In this document: positions 48,402 through 56,515 of the stretch, in pieces
Numbering within the stretch: position 1 is the stretch's first letter
How the letters are laid out: every line of letters starts with the position of its first letter
Source of the DNA: Microbacterium paraoxydans
GTDB taxonomy: Bacteria > Actinomycetota > Actinomycetes > Actinomycetales > Microbacteriaceae
Length of the DNA stretch: 64,000 nt
Direction of reading: 5' to 3'
Assembly: GCF_019056515.1 (NCBI RefSeq)
Contig: NZ_CP064873.1
Coordinates: forward strand, 1-64,000
Translations under genes and position numbers: made by a program
Notes under the pieces: model-generated
Told to the model about the DNA's origin: nothing
Seen by the model: the letters and a program-made list of their open reading frames with translations, nothing else
Databases searched by the model: none

Positions 48402-49730
48402 TCAGTGGAACGGGCAGCCGCGCCCGGAAGCGGCGGCGCGCACCCGCGCTCCGGACGTGGGCTTGGTGGGCAGGCGGCGGCGATTCACGTCGAGCCCCTC
48501 GTCGAGCACCGTCAGCTCCGGGTCGCTCAGGACGGCGACGGCGGCGGAGAGCCCGGCGATGACGAGCTTCTCGCCGGGGCAGCGGTGACCGGTGGCGACG
48601 TCGCCCCCGCCTTGGGGGACTAAGGTCGTGATCTCCTCGTAGTCGTCCACATCGGTGAACCGCTCGGGGGCGAAGCGCTCCGGGTGGGACCACGACCGCT
48701 CGTCGGTGTTCGTGCCGAGGATGTCGAGGACGACCCGGCCGCCCTCCGGGATCGTGACGCCGTCGATCTCGACCTCGGCGACGGTGCGACCAGGCAGCAT
48801 CGGCACGAACAGTCCGGTCCGCCGCACCTCCTGCGCGAACATCGTCGCGAGCGTTCCACCCACGAGCGATCCCCGCTCGGCGGTCTCGGCGGCGATCCGG
48901 GTACGCCACTCGGGGTGGTCGTGCAGCTGCTTCGCGGCGAAGGCCACGAACCGCGCGGCGGCGATCATCGGACGGATGCTGTTCTGCAGCTCGACCCCGG
49001 CGACCCGGGCGGGCAGCAGCTCGCCGTTCTCGTCGCGATGCGCGGCCCACAGGGCGAGCGCGGTGCCCTCCGGTGCCGTCAGATCGCCGGCGCGGACGGC
49101 TTCGATGAGGCGACGCGCGTGCCGGTCCGAGAAGATCCGGTTCGCGAAGGCCTCGACGTAGGCGGGGGAGTAGGGGGCGCCGAACCCGTCCACGATCTGC
49201 GCGAGGCGCGCGGCCCAGCGGGTCTGCGCCGCCGCCGTCCCCGGCAGTCCGGCCCAGCGCATCATGGCGCGCCCGAAGGCGCCGACGGCCGCGTCGTAAG
49301 CGCTGCGGGTGCCGCCGGCACGCCAGTCCTCACGCTCGGCCGCCCACTCCCGTTCGAGGAACGGTGTGAGCCGTTGGACCTGCGCATCCTCGTACGCGGC
49401 TTCGACGAAGGTGGCCTTGCGGTGGCGGTGGGCGGTGCCGTCGAGCGCGTGCACGGACCCGTGCCCGAACAGGGGCTCGCGGACGATCCCCGGCATGGCG
49501 CCGGCGCGGGCGATGCGGCTCTCGTCGCAGAACAGCTCCACCCCCTCGGCACCGCGGACGAAGGCCGCCGGGTGCCCGAGGAGGCGCATCGGGGCCGACC
49601 GGGCGCCGGGGCGGGCTCGACGCCAGATGTGCTCGCCGAAGTCGTAGCCGCGGGTGAGCAGCGACGGCGAGTCCTCGTGCAGGACCGCGTCGACACCGTC
49701 GGACAGTCGGGAAGTCAGTCGCTGAAGCAT
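48402..49730 (-). CDS. CYP152-type cytochrome P450 peroxygenase
   Basis: The 442-residue haem-thiolate enzyme probably uses H2O2 to hydroxylate or decarboxylate fatty acids. The haem-binding Cys lies in GDVATGHRCPGEKL near 400. In the I-helix the usual acid-alcohol pair is replaced by Arg-Pro (LQNSIRPMIAAARFVAF), where the Arg binds the substrate carboxylate, a CYP152 hallmark. No ferredoxin or reductase gene is adjacent, which fits a peroxygenase. I start at ATG 49730. The upstream frame extension overlaps the divergent SRPBCC gene's promoter region and was left out. Confidence 0.91.
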   Translation of the reverse strand: MLQRLTSRLSDGVDAVLHEDSPSLLTRGYDFGEHIWRRARPGARSAPMRLLGHPAAFVRGAEGVELFCDESRIARAGAMPGIVREPLFGHGSVHALDGTAHRHRKATFVEAAYEDAQVQRLTPFLEREWAAEREDWRAGGTRSAYDAAVGAFGRAMMRWAGLPGTAAAQTRWAARLAQIVDGFGAPYSPAYVEAFANRIFSDRHARRLIEAVRAGDLTAPEGTALALWAAHRDENGELLPARVAGVELQNSIRPMIAAARFVAFAAKQLHDHPEWRTRIAAETAERGSLVGGTLATMFAQEVRRTGLFVPMLPGRTVAEVEIDGVTIPEGGRVVLDILGTNTDERSWSHPERFAPERFTDVDDYEEITTLVPQGGGDVATGHRCPGEKLVIAGLSAAVAVLSDPELTVLDEGLDVNRRRLPTKPTSGARVRAAASGRGCPFH

Positions 49731-49797
49731 GATGCGACCCTGACACGGGATCTCGACGGGGCCCAGGGGGAAGCATCCTCGAGACGTTTGTGCTAGC

Positions 49798-49840
49798 CGG
49801 ACGGTCGGCTCTGCGGATGTCAAGCACCTGTCCGACCGTC
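49798..49840. promoter_or_regulatory. Inverted repeat in the P450/SRPBCC divergent promoter region
   Basis: ACGGTCGG (49801-49808) and CCGACCGT (49832-49839) are perfect inverted copies 23 bases apart. They lie between the two divergent genes. This may be a regulator site or a looped hairpin; no regulator gene is adjacent. Confidence 0.4.
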
Positions 49841-49878
49841 TTCCGGGGCGCGCAGGATGAGGTCGGAACGGAGGAACC

Positions 49879-50316
49879 ATGGCCACCAACACCCGCGACC
49901 TGACGTGCACCACCCATGACGTGTTCCGCGTGCTGGCGAGCGGCTGGCTCTACCCCGCGTGGGTGGTCGGCGCCTCCCGTATGCGCGACGTGGACGACTC
50001 CTGGCCCGCGGCCGGGGCCCAGCTGCACCATTCGGTCGGCACGTGGCCCACGCTCCTGGACGACACCACCGAACTGGTGGAGTGGCACCCGCCGCACCGT
50101 GCGGTCATGCGGGCGCGCGGCTGGCCGGTGGGAGAGGCGCAGGTGACGATCCGCGCGCGGACGACCCCGAGCGGATGCCAGGTGCGCATCGATGAGGAGC
50201 CGGTCAAGGGCCCGGCCACGATCCTGCCCCGGTTCCTGACCACGCCGATGCTCCGCTGGCGGAATGCGGAGACGCTGCACCGTCTCGGCTACCTGGCCGA
50301 GGGCCGCGCCTCCTGA
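49879..50316 (+). CDS. SRPBCC-family protein
   Basis: The 145-residue protein matches the SRPBCC/polyketide-cyclase ligand-binding fold: VFRVLASGWLYPAWVVGASRMRDVDDSWP at the N-terminus, then alternating strands and a C-terminal helix. A GGAGG site precedes the ATG. It is divergent from the CYP152-type gene and could bind a related hydrophobic ligand. That link is inferred from position only. Confidence 0.82.
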   Translation: MATNTRDLTCTTHDVFRVLASGWLYPAWVVGASRMRDVDDSWPAAGAQLHHSVGTWPTLLDDTTELVEWHPPHRAVMRARGWPVGEAQVTIRARTTPSGCQVRIDEEPVKGPATILPRFLTTPMLRWRNAETLHRLGYLAEGRAS

Positions 50317-50331
50317 CGCGGGCTCTGCGCA

Positions 50332-51153
50332 TCAGGCTCCGGCGCGCATGAACTCCTCGGCGGCGCGCACCTGCTCCGCCGAGGGGCGGATGCCGGTGTA
50401 GAGGACGAACTGCTCCAGCGCCTGTCGAGTCGCGACCTCGGCTCCCGAGATCACGGCCTTGCCTGCAGCGCGCCCGGCCGCGATGAGCGGCGTCTCGGCG
50501 GGCAGCGCGACGACGTCGAACACGACCGCGGCGGCGTCGATGGCCGGCTCCGGGAAGGCGAGGGTGTCGGCCTCCGCACCTCCGGCCATGCCGAGCGGGG
50601 TGACGTTCACGATCACGTCGGCCCTCGCGTCTCCGACCTCGGCGCGCCAGGCGAACCCGTACAGCTCGGCGAGGGCGCGGCCCGCCGTCTCGTTCCGGGC
50701 GACGATGGTCACGTCCGTGAAGCCGGCGTCGCGGAACGCGGCGGCCGTCGCCTTCGCCATGCCGCCCGAACCCCGGAGGAGGACCGACGACGCCGGGTCG
50801 AGGTCGTTCTCCGCGATCAGCTGCGCGATCGCCGAATAGTCGGTGTTGTGGGCCGTGAGGACGCCGTCGTCGTTCACGATCGTGTTGACGGAGTCGATGG
50901 CCTGTGCCGAGGGGTCCATGCGGTCGACGAGCGCGATGACGTCCTCTTTATAGGGCATCGAGATCGCGCACCCGCGGATGCCGAGGCCGCGCACCCCCGC
51001 GATGGCCTGCGCCAGATCGGTCGGCGCGAACGCCTTGTAGATCCAGTTCAGACCGAGGGCCTCGTACAGGTGGTTGTGGAAGCGCGTGCCGTTGTTGCTC
51101 GGCCGCGCGGACAGCGAGATGCAGAGCGTCATGTCCTTGTTCAGCATGGTCAC
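50332..51153 (-). CDS. Shikimate 5-dehydrogenase-like oxidoreductase
   Basis: The 273-residue protein has an N-terminal substrate domain with SARPSNNGTRFHNHLY and the catalytic Lys in SMPYKEDV. NTDY carries the Asp partner. The dinucleotide-binding motif is GSGGMAKA rather than the usual GAGGAA-type, and NVTPLGM follows. Its substrate-binding opening differs from classical AroE, so it may be an AroE paralogue (YdiB- or RifI-like). The GTG start at 51153 is preceded at six bases by TAGCCT (51160-51165, minus strand) with no ribosome site, suggesting a leaderless mRNA. Confidence 0.85.
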   Translation of the reverse strand: MTMLNKDMTLCISLSARPSNNGTRFHNHLYEALGLNWIYKAFAPTDLAQAIAGVRGLGIRGCAISMPYKEDVIALVDRMDPSAQAIDSVNTIVNDDGVLTAHNTDYSAIAQLIAENDLDPASSVLLRGSGGMAKATAAAFRDAGFTDVTIVARNETAGRALAELYGFAWRAEVGDARADVIVNVTPLGMAGGAEADTLAFPEPAIDAAAVVFDVVALPAETPLIAAGRAAGKAVISGAEVATRQALEQFVLYTGIRPSAEQVRAAEEFMRAGA

Positions 51154-51306
51154 CGAATCAGGCTACCCCTGCGTCTGTCAAGGTCCATGGCGGGAGATCG
51201 CGTCCTCCCCTATGGTGAAAGTGCATGCAAGGGGATCGATCGTCTACGCCTCTCCCCAGGAGGCGGAGGCCCTCCCCACGGGCCGGGCGATCCGTGCATG
51301 CGATTG

Positions 51307-51352
51307 GGCCCTCTCGAGTAGTTCAGTCCCCAATGAACTCCTCGAGAGGGCC
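51307..51352. repeat. Long inverted repeat (hairpin 1) upstream of cspA
   Basis: GGCCCTCTCGAG (51307-51318) pairs with CTCGAGAGGGCC (51341-51352). After one T-C mismatch, AGTTCA (51320-51325) pairs with TGAACT (51334-51339). The 18-bp arms close on an eight-base loop. It is not followed by a T-run on either strand. Confidence 0.85.
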
Positions 51353-51386
51353 GCTACCCGGCCGTCCGCCACGAAGATTTTCAAAT

Positions 51387-51408
51387 TTGTCCCCCAAAAG
51401 GGGGACAA
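51387..51408. repeat. Perfect hairpin 2 upstream of cspA
   Basis: TTGTCCCCC (51387-51395), AAAA and GGGGGACAA (51400-51408) form a perfect 9-bp stem with a tetraloop. It lies 34 bases after hairpin 1. Confidence 0.85.
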
Positions 51409-51525
51409 GAAGCGCGCGGAGGGGTTAGGCTGTTTCTGACGCACCCTCCGGTCGTCTTCGGCCCTCATCGCTCCCCCCGCGGTGAGGGCCACACCATTTT
51501 CCGGGCGCGTCCGCTCATGCAACAT

Positions 51526-51554
51526 TTGGATTACCTTCTCGCAACGGCTATTCC
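51526..51554 (+). promoter_or_regulatory. Candidate cspA promoter
   Basis: TTGGAT (51526-51531), a 17-base spacer and TATTCC (51549-51554) precede the cspA ATG by 79 bases. The -10 is only a fair match. Confidence 0.35.
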
Positions 51555-51633
51555 GCCGGGGGTCCCCTCCACTAGCGTTAGCGATGTCGGTGCACCCCTG
51601 CGTCGGCTTCTACATCAGCAGAACAGGCAGTAC

Positions 51634-51840
51634 ATGAGCACCCAGGGCACGGTCAAGTGGTTCAACTCGGAGAAGGGCTTCGGCTTCATCTCCCCCGACG
51701 ACGGAGGCGCTGACGTCTTCGCGCACTACTCCGCCATCCAGTCATCCGGCTACCGCTCTCTCGAAGAGAACCAGCGGGTCGAGTTCGATGTGGCGCAGGG
51801 TCCCAAGGGCCTGCAGGCAGAGAACATCCGCCCCGTCTGA
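51634..51840 (+). CDS. cspA: Cold-shock protein
   Basis: The 68-residue cold-shock domain protein binds single-stranded RNA or DNA and melts RNA structure. The RNP motifs are KGFGFI and DVFAHY, with WFN near the N-terminus. The start ATG at 51634 begins [10 protein letters not shown]. It stands alone with a long leader and its own terminator. The leader and the hairpins upstream suggest post-transcriptional control, as known for other csp genes; that is inference here. Confidence 0.97.
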   Translation: MSTQGTVKWFNSEKGFGFISPDDGGADVFAHYSAIQSSGYRSLEENQRVEFDVAQGPKGLQAENIRPV

Positions 51841-51858
51841 GGCGGAAGCAACACCGGG

Positions 51859-51904
51859 AACTCCCCGTCGGATCCACGCGCAGGCGCTGACCCGGCGGGG
51901 AGTT
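51859..51904. terminator. Terminator after cspA
   Basis: AACTCCCCG (51859-51867) pairs with CGGGGAGTT (51896-51904), followed by TCGTCTT. It lies between the convergent cspA and HAD genes, so it may serve both. Confidence 0.75.
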
Positions 51905-51932
51905 TCGTCTTCCCTGACGGCCCTGGAGCCGG

Positions 51933-52598
51933 TCAGGGCAGCAGGAGTGCGCGCAGCTCGTCTACGGTCGAGACGCGGAACGCCGCGTCGTCGCCCTCGT
52001 GCGGGTCGCTGAAGCCCCAGCCGACGAAGATCACGGGCACGCCGTTGGCGAGACCGCCCTCGACGTCGTGGTGCCGGTCGCCGACGAGGACCGGGCGGGA
52101 GGTGTCGGCACCGAGCGCGCGCAGCCGTCGCAGCGCCTCGGCCACGATGTCGGTCTTGGACGCGAGCGTGGCCTCGTCCGGCGTGGCGCCCACGGTCGTG
52201 AGGAACGACGGCCGCAGTCCGAAGTGATCCACCAGGGCGTCGACTTGATTCTCCGGCTTCGAACTCGCCGTCGCCTGGGGGACGCCCGCCGCGTGCAGGT
52301 CGTGGATCAGCTCGGCGACCCCGGGGTACGTCTGCACGTCGGTCGTGTACCCGTCGGCCTTGCCGAGGGTGCGGTAGAACGCCACAGCCTCGGTCGATTG
52401 CTCCGGTGTCATCCCGGCCTGGTCCTGGAAGGACTGGAACATGGGAGGGCCGATCCAGTGCACGAGCTCCTCGCGCGTCGGCGCCGGGTGGCCGAAGTGC
52501 GTCAGGGCGATGTTCAGGCGACGCAGGATCCCGACCGAGGCGTCGACGATGGTCCCGTCGACGTCCCAGAGCACACACGAGTAAGGCGAAGAGGGCAT
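51933..52598 (-). CDS. HAD-family hydrolase (phosphoglycolate phosphatase-like)
   Basis: The 221-residue protein has HAD motif I DVDGTIVDASVG (nucleophile Asp near residue 11), motif II in ATASSKPENQ, and motif III/IV VGDRHHDVEGG near 172-182. A helical cap lies between motifs I and II, as in Gph and beta-phosphoglucomutase-like enzymes. It probably dephosphorylates a small metabolite. TAGGCT (52605-52610, minus) ends six bases before the ATG. The GGAGG that follows is too close to act as a ribosome site. Confidence 0.9.
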   Translation of the reverse strand: MPSSPYSCVLWDVDGTIVDASVGILRRLNIALTHFGHPAPTREELVHWIGPPMFQSFQDQAGMTPEQSTEAVAFYRTLGKADGYTTDVQTYPGVAELIHDLHAAGVPQATASSKPENQVDALVDHFGLRPSFLTTVGATPDEATLASKTDIVAEALRRLRALGADTSRPVLVGDRHHDVEGGLANGVPVIFVGWGFSDPHEGDDAAFRVSTVDELRALLLP

Positions 52599-52742
52599 GC
52601 CTCCAGCCTAGGGTCCCGCGAACGGGTGCCCGCCCGTCCTGCACAGGTGTGCACGAAACGGGTTTCTCCACCGAACGCGGGAAGGCCCTTCACGCCGATC
52701 TAGAGTCGTGACAGCCGCGGGATCACGGGTGAGAATGGGGGC

Positions 52743-52979
52743 ATGTACGTGTCGGTGGAAGTCATCACGATGCTGGCGACGGCCGCGACGACTCTCGTCG
52801 CGATCATCAGCGGATTCGGCTGGATGATCGGTCGGATGGACACGCGGTTCGCCGCGGTGGACGCGAGGTTCGCGGCCCAGGACGCGAAGTTCGACCGGAT
52901 CGAGCACGAGCTCACCGAGGTGAAGATCGCGATCGCACGGCTGGAGGGTCCGCGGCCGCGCCTGGTCTCGACGCGCTGA
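52743..52979 (+). CDS. Small membrane-anchored coiled-coil protein
   Basis: The 78-residue protein has an N-terminal membrane segment (about 5-28) and then a heptad-like tract (MDTRFAAVDARFAAQDAKFDRIEHELTEVKIAIARLE) predicted to form a coiled coil. GAGAAT (52731-52736) ends six bases before the ATG with no ribosome site, indicating a leaderless start. It is convergent with nucS, two bases apart. The function is unknown. Confidence 0.75.
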   Translation: MYVSVEVITMLATAATTLVAIISGFGWMIGRMDTRFAAVDARFAAQDAKFDRIEHELTEVKIAIARLEGPRPRLVSTR

Positions 52980-52981
52980 GG

Positions 52982-53677
52982 TCAGAAGAGGCGGGGGATG
53001 CCCGACTCGATGCCCTTCATGTCGTCGTAGTCGAGCACGAGGCAGCGGATGCCGCGATCCTCGGCGAGGACGCGGGCCTGCGGCTTGATCTCCTGGGCGG
53101 CGAACACGCCCTGCACCGGGGCGAGGTGGGGGTCTCGACCCAGGAGCTCGAGGTAGCGGGTGAGCTGCTCCACGCCGTCGATGTCGCCGCGGCGCTTGAC
53201 CTCGACCGCGATCGCCGCGCCGTCGGCGTCGCGCACGAGCAGGTCGACGGGGCCGATGGCCGTGGGGTACTCGCGACGGACCAGGGTGGCGCCCTCGGCG
53301 ACGCGGTCCACCTGTTCCGCGAGCAGGCGCTGCAGGTCGGCCTCGACGCCGTCCTTCTGCAGACCGGGGTCGATCCCGAGCTCGTGGCTGGAGTCGTGGA
53401 TGACCTCGTAGATCTGCACGCGGAGGGCATCGCCGGTCTTCTTGTGGGTCACGCGCCACACCTCGACGACGCCGGCGCCGGCCTCCTCCTCGCCCGGTTC
53501 CTCGGTCGCGAGCACACACGGCGGGCTCATCCAGTTCAGCGGCTTGTAGCTGCCGCCGTCGGAGTGCACGAGCAGACTCCCGTCACCCTTGTGCACGAGC
53601 AGGCGGGTGGCGAGCGGAAGATGGGCGTTGAGTCGGCCGGTGTAGTCGACCGAGCAGCGGGCGATGACGAGACGCAC
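52982..53677 (-). CDS. nucS: Endonuclease NucS (EndoMS) for non-canonical mismatch repair
   Basis: NucS cuts both strands at mismatches and gives Actinobacteria a MutS/MutL-independent repair pathway. The 231-residue protein has an N-terminal DNA-binding/dimerisation domain ([16 protein letters not shown]) and a C-terminal RecB-like nuclease with Asp, Glu and Lys in [21 protein letters not shown]. No clear clamp-binding peptide was read at the C-terminus (GIPRLF). The start is GTG 53677, six bases after TAGGCT (53684-53689, minus strand), with no ribosome site. Confidence 0.95.
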   Translation of the reverse strand: MRLVIARCSVDYTGRLNAHLPLATRLLVHKGDGSLLVHSDGGSYKPLNWMSPPCVLATEEPGEEEAGAGVVEVWRVTHKKTGDALRVQIYEVIHDSSHELGIDPGLQKDGVEADLQRLLAEQVDRVAEGATLVRREYPTAIGPVDLLVRDADGAAIAVEVKRRGDIDGVEQLTRYLELLGRDPHLAPVQGVFAAQEIKPQARVLAEDRGIRCLVLDYDDMKGIESGIPRLF

Positions 53678-53712
53678 CCGACGAGCCTACTTCGTCGTCG
53701 CCGGTCACGCGG

Positions 53713-54561
53713 TCAGAGGAACGCGTCGAAGAGTCCGAGCTCCGTCGCGGCCGAGCGGGCGATGAGGAAGCCGATGATGCCGATGATCCACGCCGTGTTC
53801 TCCGCGCCCGTCCGCTCCATCCAGGCGGCGAAGCGCTCCAGCGGACGCTGCACGAGCGGGGCCGCCACGAGTCGGAGCACGAGGAGCACGAGCGCCGGAG
53901 CGATCATCAGCGCGCAGTACCCGGCGAGGGAGAGCACCCGGAGCGGCGTGTCGACGCCGGCGTCCGCGAGCATCGTCATCGCCACGATGTACGGGAGCAT
54001 CGTCGCGACCTCCACGAGCCCCGCGGCGATGGCGACGGCCATGACCGCGAACCCCCGAGTCTGCGGGTCGAGCAGGCGTTCCCGCCACCGAACGATCCGA
54101 CCGGGACGCGCAGCGGCCGTCGCGGCGGCGGACGGAACGGGAGGGGATGCCGGGGCGTTCGGCCCGGACAGCGGTTCGCCGGCCGGTCCGCCGGGGCCGG
54201 TCGCCGCGGTGGTGGCCGCGGGCGCTCCGACCGGCGCCGCCTCCGCAGGCTTCGTCGGCATCACGAAGGCGGTGACGAGCAGCGCGGCACCGACGACGAG
54301 ACGGGTGATCATGCCCGCGGGAGAGCTCAGGAAGTCGGAGGCGACGTCGACGAGGTTCACCAGCCCCCAGAGGAAGAGGAGACCGACCACGAGATAGAAC
54401 ACGGCGATCGTCGCGAGATAGAGGAGGATCCGTCCGGCGCGTACGCGTCCGGGGTGCAGGAGGAGGAAGACCGGGATGAGCAGCGTCCCGACGCTCAGAC
54501 CGTCGATGAGCGCGAGCACGGCGAGGGAGAGGGGCAGCGGCAGCCCGCCGAAGAGTTCCAT
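53713..54561 (-). CDS. GAP/Sap-family polytopic membrane protein
   Basis: The 282-residue protein has six or so membrane segments in two blocks, separated by a long Ala/Pro/Gly-rich cytoplasmic loop (about 107-160). It resembles the mycobacterial Sap/GAP family, linked to transport of surface lipids (sulfolipid and glycopeptidolipid). Its N-terminus (LALIDGLSVGTLLIPVFLLL) fits that family. The substrate is unknown here. It is divergent from the second two-component system. Confidence 0.82.
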   Translation of the reverse strand: MELFGGLPLPLSLAVLALIDGLSVGTLLIPVFLLLHPGRVRAGRILLYLATIAVFYLVVGLLFLWGLVNLVDVASDFLSSPAGMITRLVVGAALLVTAFVMPTKPAEAAPVGAPAATTAATGPGGPAGEPLSGPNAPASPPVPSAAATAAARPGRIVRWRERLLDPQTRGFAVMAVAIAAGLVEVATMLPYIVAMTMLADAGVDTPLRVLSLAGYCALMIAPALVLLVLRLVAAPLVQRPLERFAAWMERTGAENTAWIIGIIGFLIARSAATELGLFDAFL

Positions 54562-54676
54562 GCTTCCACGATCCCGGCGGCACGCCGAGCGCGGATCGGG
54601 CGAAAGTCGGGGTCGTCCGGATGCCCTCATCCTTTGGTCGGATGCGACGCCGATCGCGCCGTGGTTGCATGAGGAC

Positions 54677-55873
54677 ATGCACGATCCGGCCGACGGAGGG
54701 CCCGCCGCCTGGTACCGGCGGCACCGGTGGTGGGTGGACCCGCTGGGCATGGCCGCTCTCGCGACGGTCATGGCGGCGCTCGGGTTCCACGGCATCTGGG
54801 GACCCTTCTCCCTTCTACCGGAGGACGTCTCGCCGTGGTGGGCCCTGGTTCTCGCGATCCCGGCCTGCGCTCTCGCGCTCGGCAAGCGGCGTCATCCGTG
54901 GACGGTGCTCGCGCTCGTCGCCGGGCTCTTCGTCGCCGACCTCCTCACCGTCGGCGGCGTCGGGACACTCGTGGTGCTGCTGGATGTGCTGTGGACGGCG
55001 GCCTTCCTCGCCGGCCCACGCGGGCGCCGCGTGCTGCTCGTGCTCCTGGGCGCGGCGACCGTCGTCCTCTTCCTCGCCGCCCTGCTCCTCTCGGCGGCGA
55101 CGCCCGCGGTCGCGGTCCTGTTCGCGGTGCAGTTCGGCGCGATCTTCGGTACGGACTACTGGTGGGCGGTGGCGGTGTCGCAGGCGCACGAGTTGGCCGA
55201 CCTGCACCGTCAGCGGGCGGAGGACGCCGCAGCGACCGCCGCCCGCGATCGGGCACAGGCCGTGCAGCGCGAGCGCGAGGCGATGGCGCGCGAACTCCAC
55301 GATGTGGTGGCGGGGCACGTGATGGCCATGGCCATCCGGGCGGAGGCGGCGCTCGCCGCGCCCGCGGCACGGTCGGACGATCGCGCCGCGCTGCAGGCCG
55401 TGCGCGATGCCGGGCTGGACGCGCACGGAGCCCTGCGCACCATGATCGGGGTGCTGCGCCGCGGCGACGGGGCGCTCGCGCCGACCCCGGGATGGGCCGA
55501 CCTCGAGGGCCTCGCCGCGGAGGCCCGACGCTCGGGCTTGGACGTGCGCCTCGCCGTCGAGGATCCGGGTGCGCTCGGCGGCGGCGGAGAGCAGGCGGTC
55601 GTGCGGGTGGTGCGTGAGGCGTTGGGGAACTGCGTCCGCCATGCGAACGGCGCCGTGGTCGACGTGGCCATCGGCCCTGTCGACGGTCAGGCGCACGTGA
55701 CGGTGCGGTCGCGAGGCGGCGCGCCGACCGTCACCGCCGGGCAAGGCGGCGAGGGGTGGGGGCTGCAGATGCTTCGCGAGCGCATCACCGCGCTGGGCGG
55801 GACGTTCCGGGCCGGTGCGGAACCCGACGGCTGGCTGGTCGAGGCGCGACTGCCGGTGGGGGGCCGGGCATGA
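54677..55873 (+). CDS. Membrane sensor histidine kinase (NarL-type)
   Basis: The 398-residue kinase has about five membrane segments (roughly 25-165), a HisKA_3 phosphoacceptor region REREAMARELHDVVAGHV with His near 215, and a HATPase_c domain. The ATP-binding N-box reads REALGNCVRHANG and the C-terminal G-region GGEGWGLQMLRER. A short extracytoplasmic loop means the signal may be read within the membrane. The ATG at 54677 has GAGGA close upstream. It overlaps the regulator gene by four bases. Confidence 0.93.
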   Translation: MHDPADGGPAAWYRRHRWWVDPLGMAALATVMAALGFHGIWGPFSLLPEDVSPWWALVLAIPACALALGKRRHPWTVLALVAGLFVADLLTVGGVGTLVVLLDVLWTAAFLAGPRGRRVLLVLLGAATVVLFLAALLLSAATPAVAVLFAVQFGAIFGTDYWWAVAVSQAHELADLHRQRAEDAAATAARDRAQAVQREREAMARELHDVVAGHVMAMAIRAEAALAAPAARSDDRAALQAVRDAGLDAHGALRTMIGVLRRGDGALAPTPGWADLEGLAAEARRSGLDVRLAVEDPGALGGGGEQAVVRVVREALGNCVRHANGAVVDVAIGPVDGQAHVTVRSRGGAPTVTAGQGGEGWGLQMLRERITALGGTFRAGAEPDGWLVEARLPVGGRA

Positions 55874-56514
55874 CCGCACCGACCGTGCTGCTCGCCGACG
55901 ACCACGGCGCGATCCGGGCCGGCCTGCGCATCATGCTGGAGACGCACGACATCACGGTCGTCGGGGAGGCCGCCGACGGCGAGGTGGCCGTGCGCAACGC
56001 CGCAGCGCTCCGGCCGGATGTCGTCCTCATGGATCTGCGCATGCCGGGACGCGACGGGGTCTCGGCCACCCGCGAGATCGTCGAGCGCGGACTGGGGGAT
56101 GTGCTCGTCCTGACGAGCTTCGACGAGGACGAGCTCGTGCTCGCGGCGATCCGGGCGGGAGCGGTCGGATTCCTCCTGAAGACGGTCGACGCGCCGACTC
56201 TCGTCCAGGCGGTGCGTGCTGTCGCCGCCGGAGAGGGAGCGCTGGATCCGCGGGTCACACGCCGCGCGCTCGCCGCGGTGGCGGCGTCCACCCCGGAGCC
56301 GGCGCCGATGACGACGTTCGCGCTGCCGGAGCTGACGCCCCGGGAGCGCGACGTCCTCGACGGGATCCTGCAGGGGTGGTCGAACGCCCAGCTCGCCGCG
56401 CGCCTGCGGATCTCCGTCCCGACGGTGAAGACGCACGTCTCGAACGTCCTCACCAAGCTCGGCGCGCGCAGCCGGTCGCACGCGGCCGCGCTCGTCCGCG
56501 GGGTCGAGGACTGA
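55870..56514 (+). CDS. LuxR/NarL-family response regulator
   Basis: The 214-residue regulator has a receiver domain with Asp-Asp in LLADDHGAIR, the phosphoacceptor Asp in VVLMDLRMPGRDG (about 55) and a switch Lys in FLLKTVD. A LuxR-type HTH follows (LTPRERDVLDGILQGWSNAQLAARL, about 152-176). The ATGA overlap with the kinase gene marks a cognate pair. It ends one base before the convergent MFS gene, so neither has room for its own terminator there. Confidence 0.95.
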   Translation: MTAPTVLLADDHGAIRAGLRIMLETHDITVVGEAADGEVAVRNAAALRPDVVLMDLRMPGRDGVSATREIVERGLGDVLVLTSFDEDELVLAAIRAGAVGFLLKTVDAPTLVQAVRAVAAGEGALDPRVTRRALAAVAASTPEPAPMTTFALPELTPRERDVLDGILQGWSNAQLAARLRISVPTVKTHVSNVLTKLGARSRSHAAALVRGVED

Positions 56515-56515
56515 G

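Larger units (their letters stand above)
51154..51633 (+). other. Long intergenic region upstream of cspA with tandem hairpins
   Basis: This 480-base gap has no convincing gene; its open frames lack start signals and family resemblance. It holds two strong inverted repeats (51307-51352 and 51387-51408), a TAGGCT element near 51426-51431 and a candidate cspA promoter (51526-51554), leaving an 80-base cspA leader. GTGCATGC also occurs twice (about 51221 and 51294). Confidence 0.55.

Noticed and set aside
51074..51439. Open frames in the region before cspA as a coding gene
   Set aside because: They cross strong inverted repeats, lack a ribosome site or promoter-start spacing, and show no protein-like composition or known domain.
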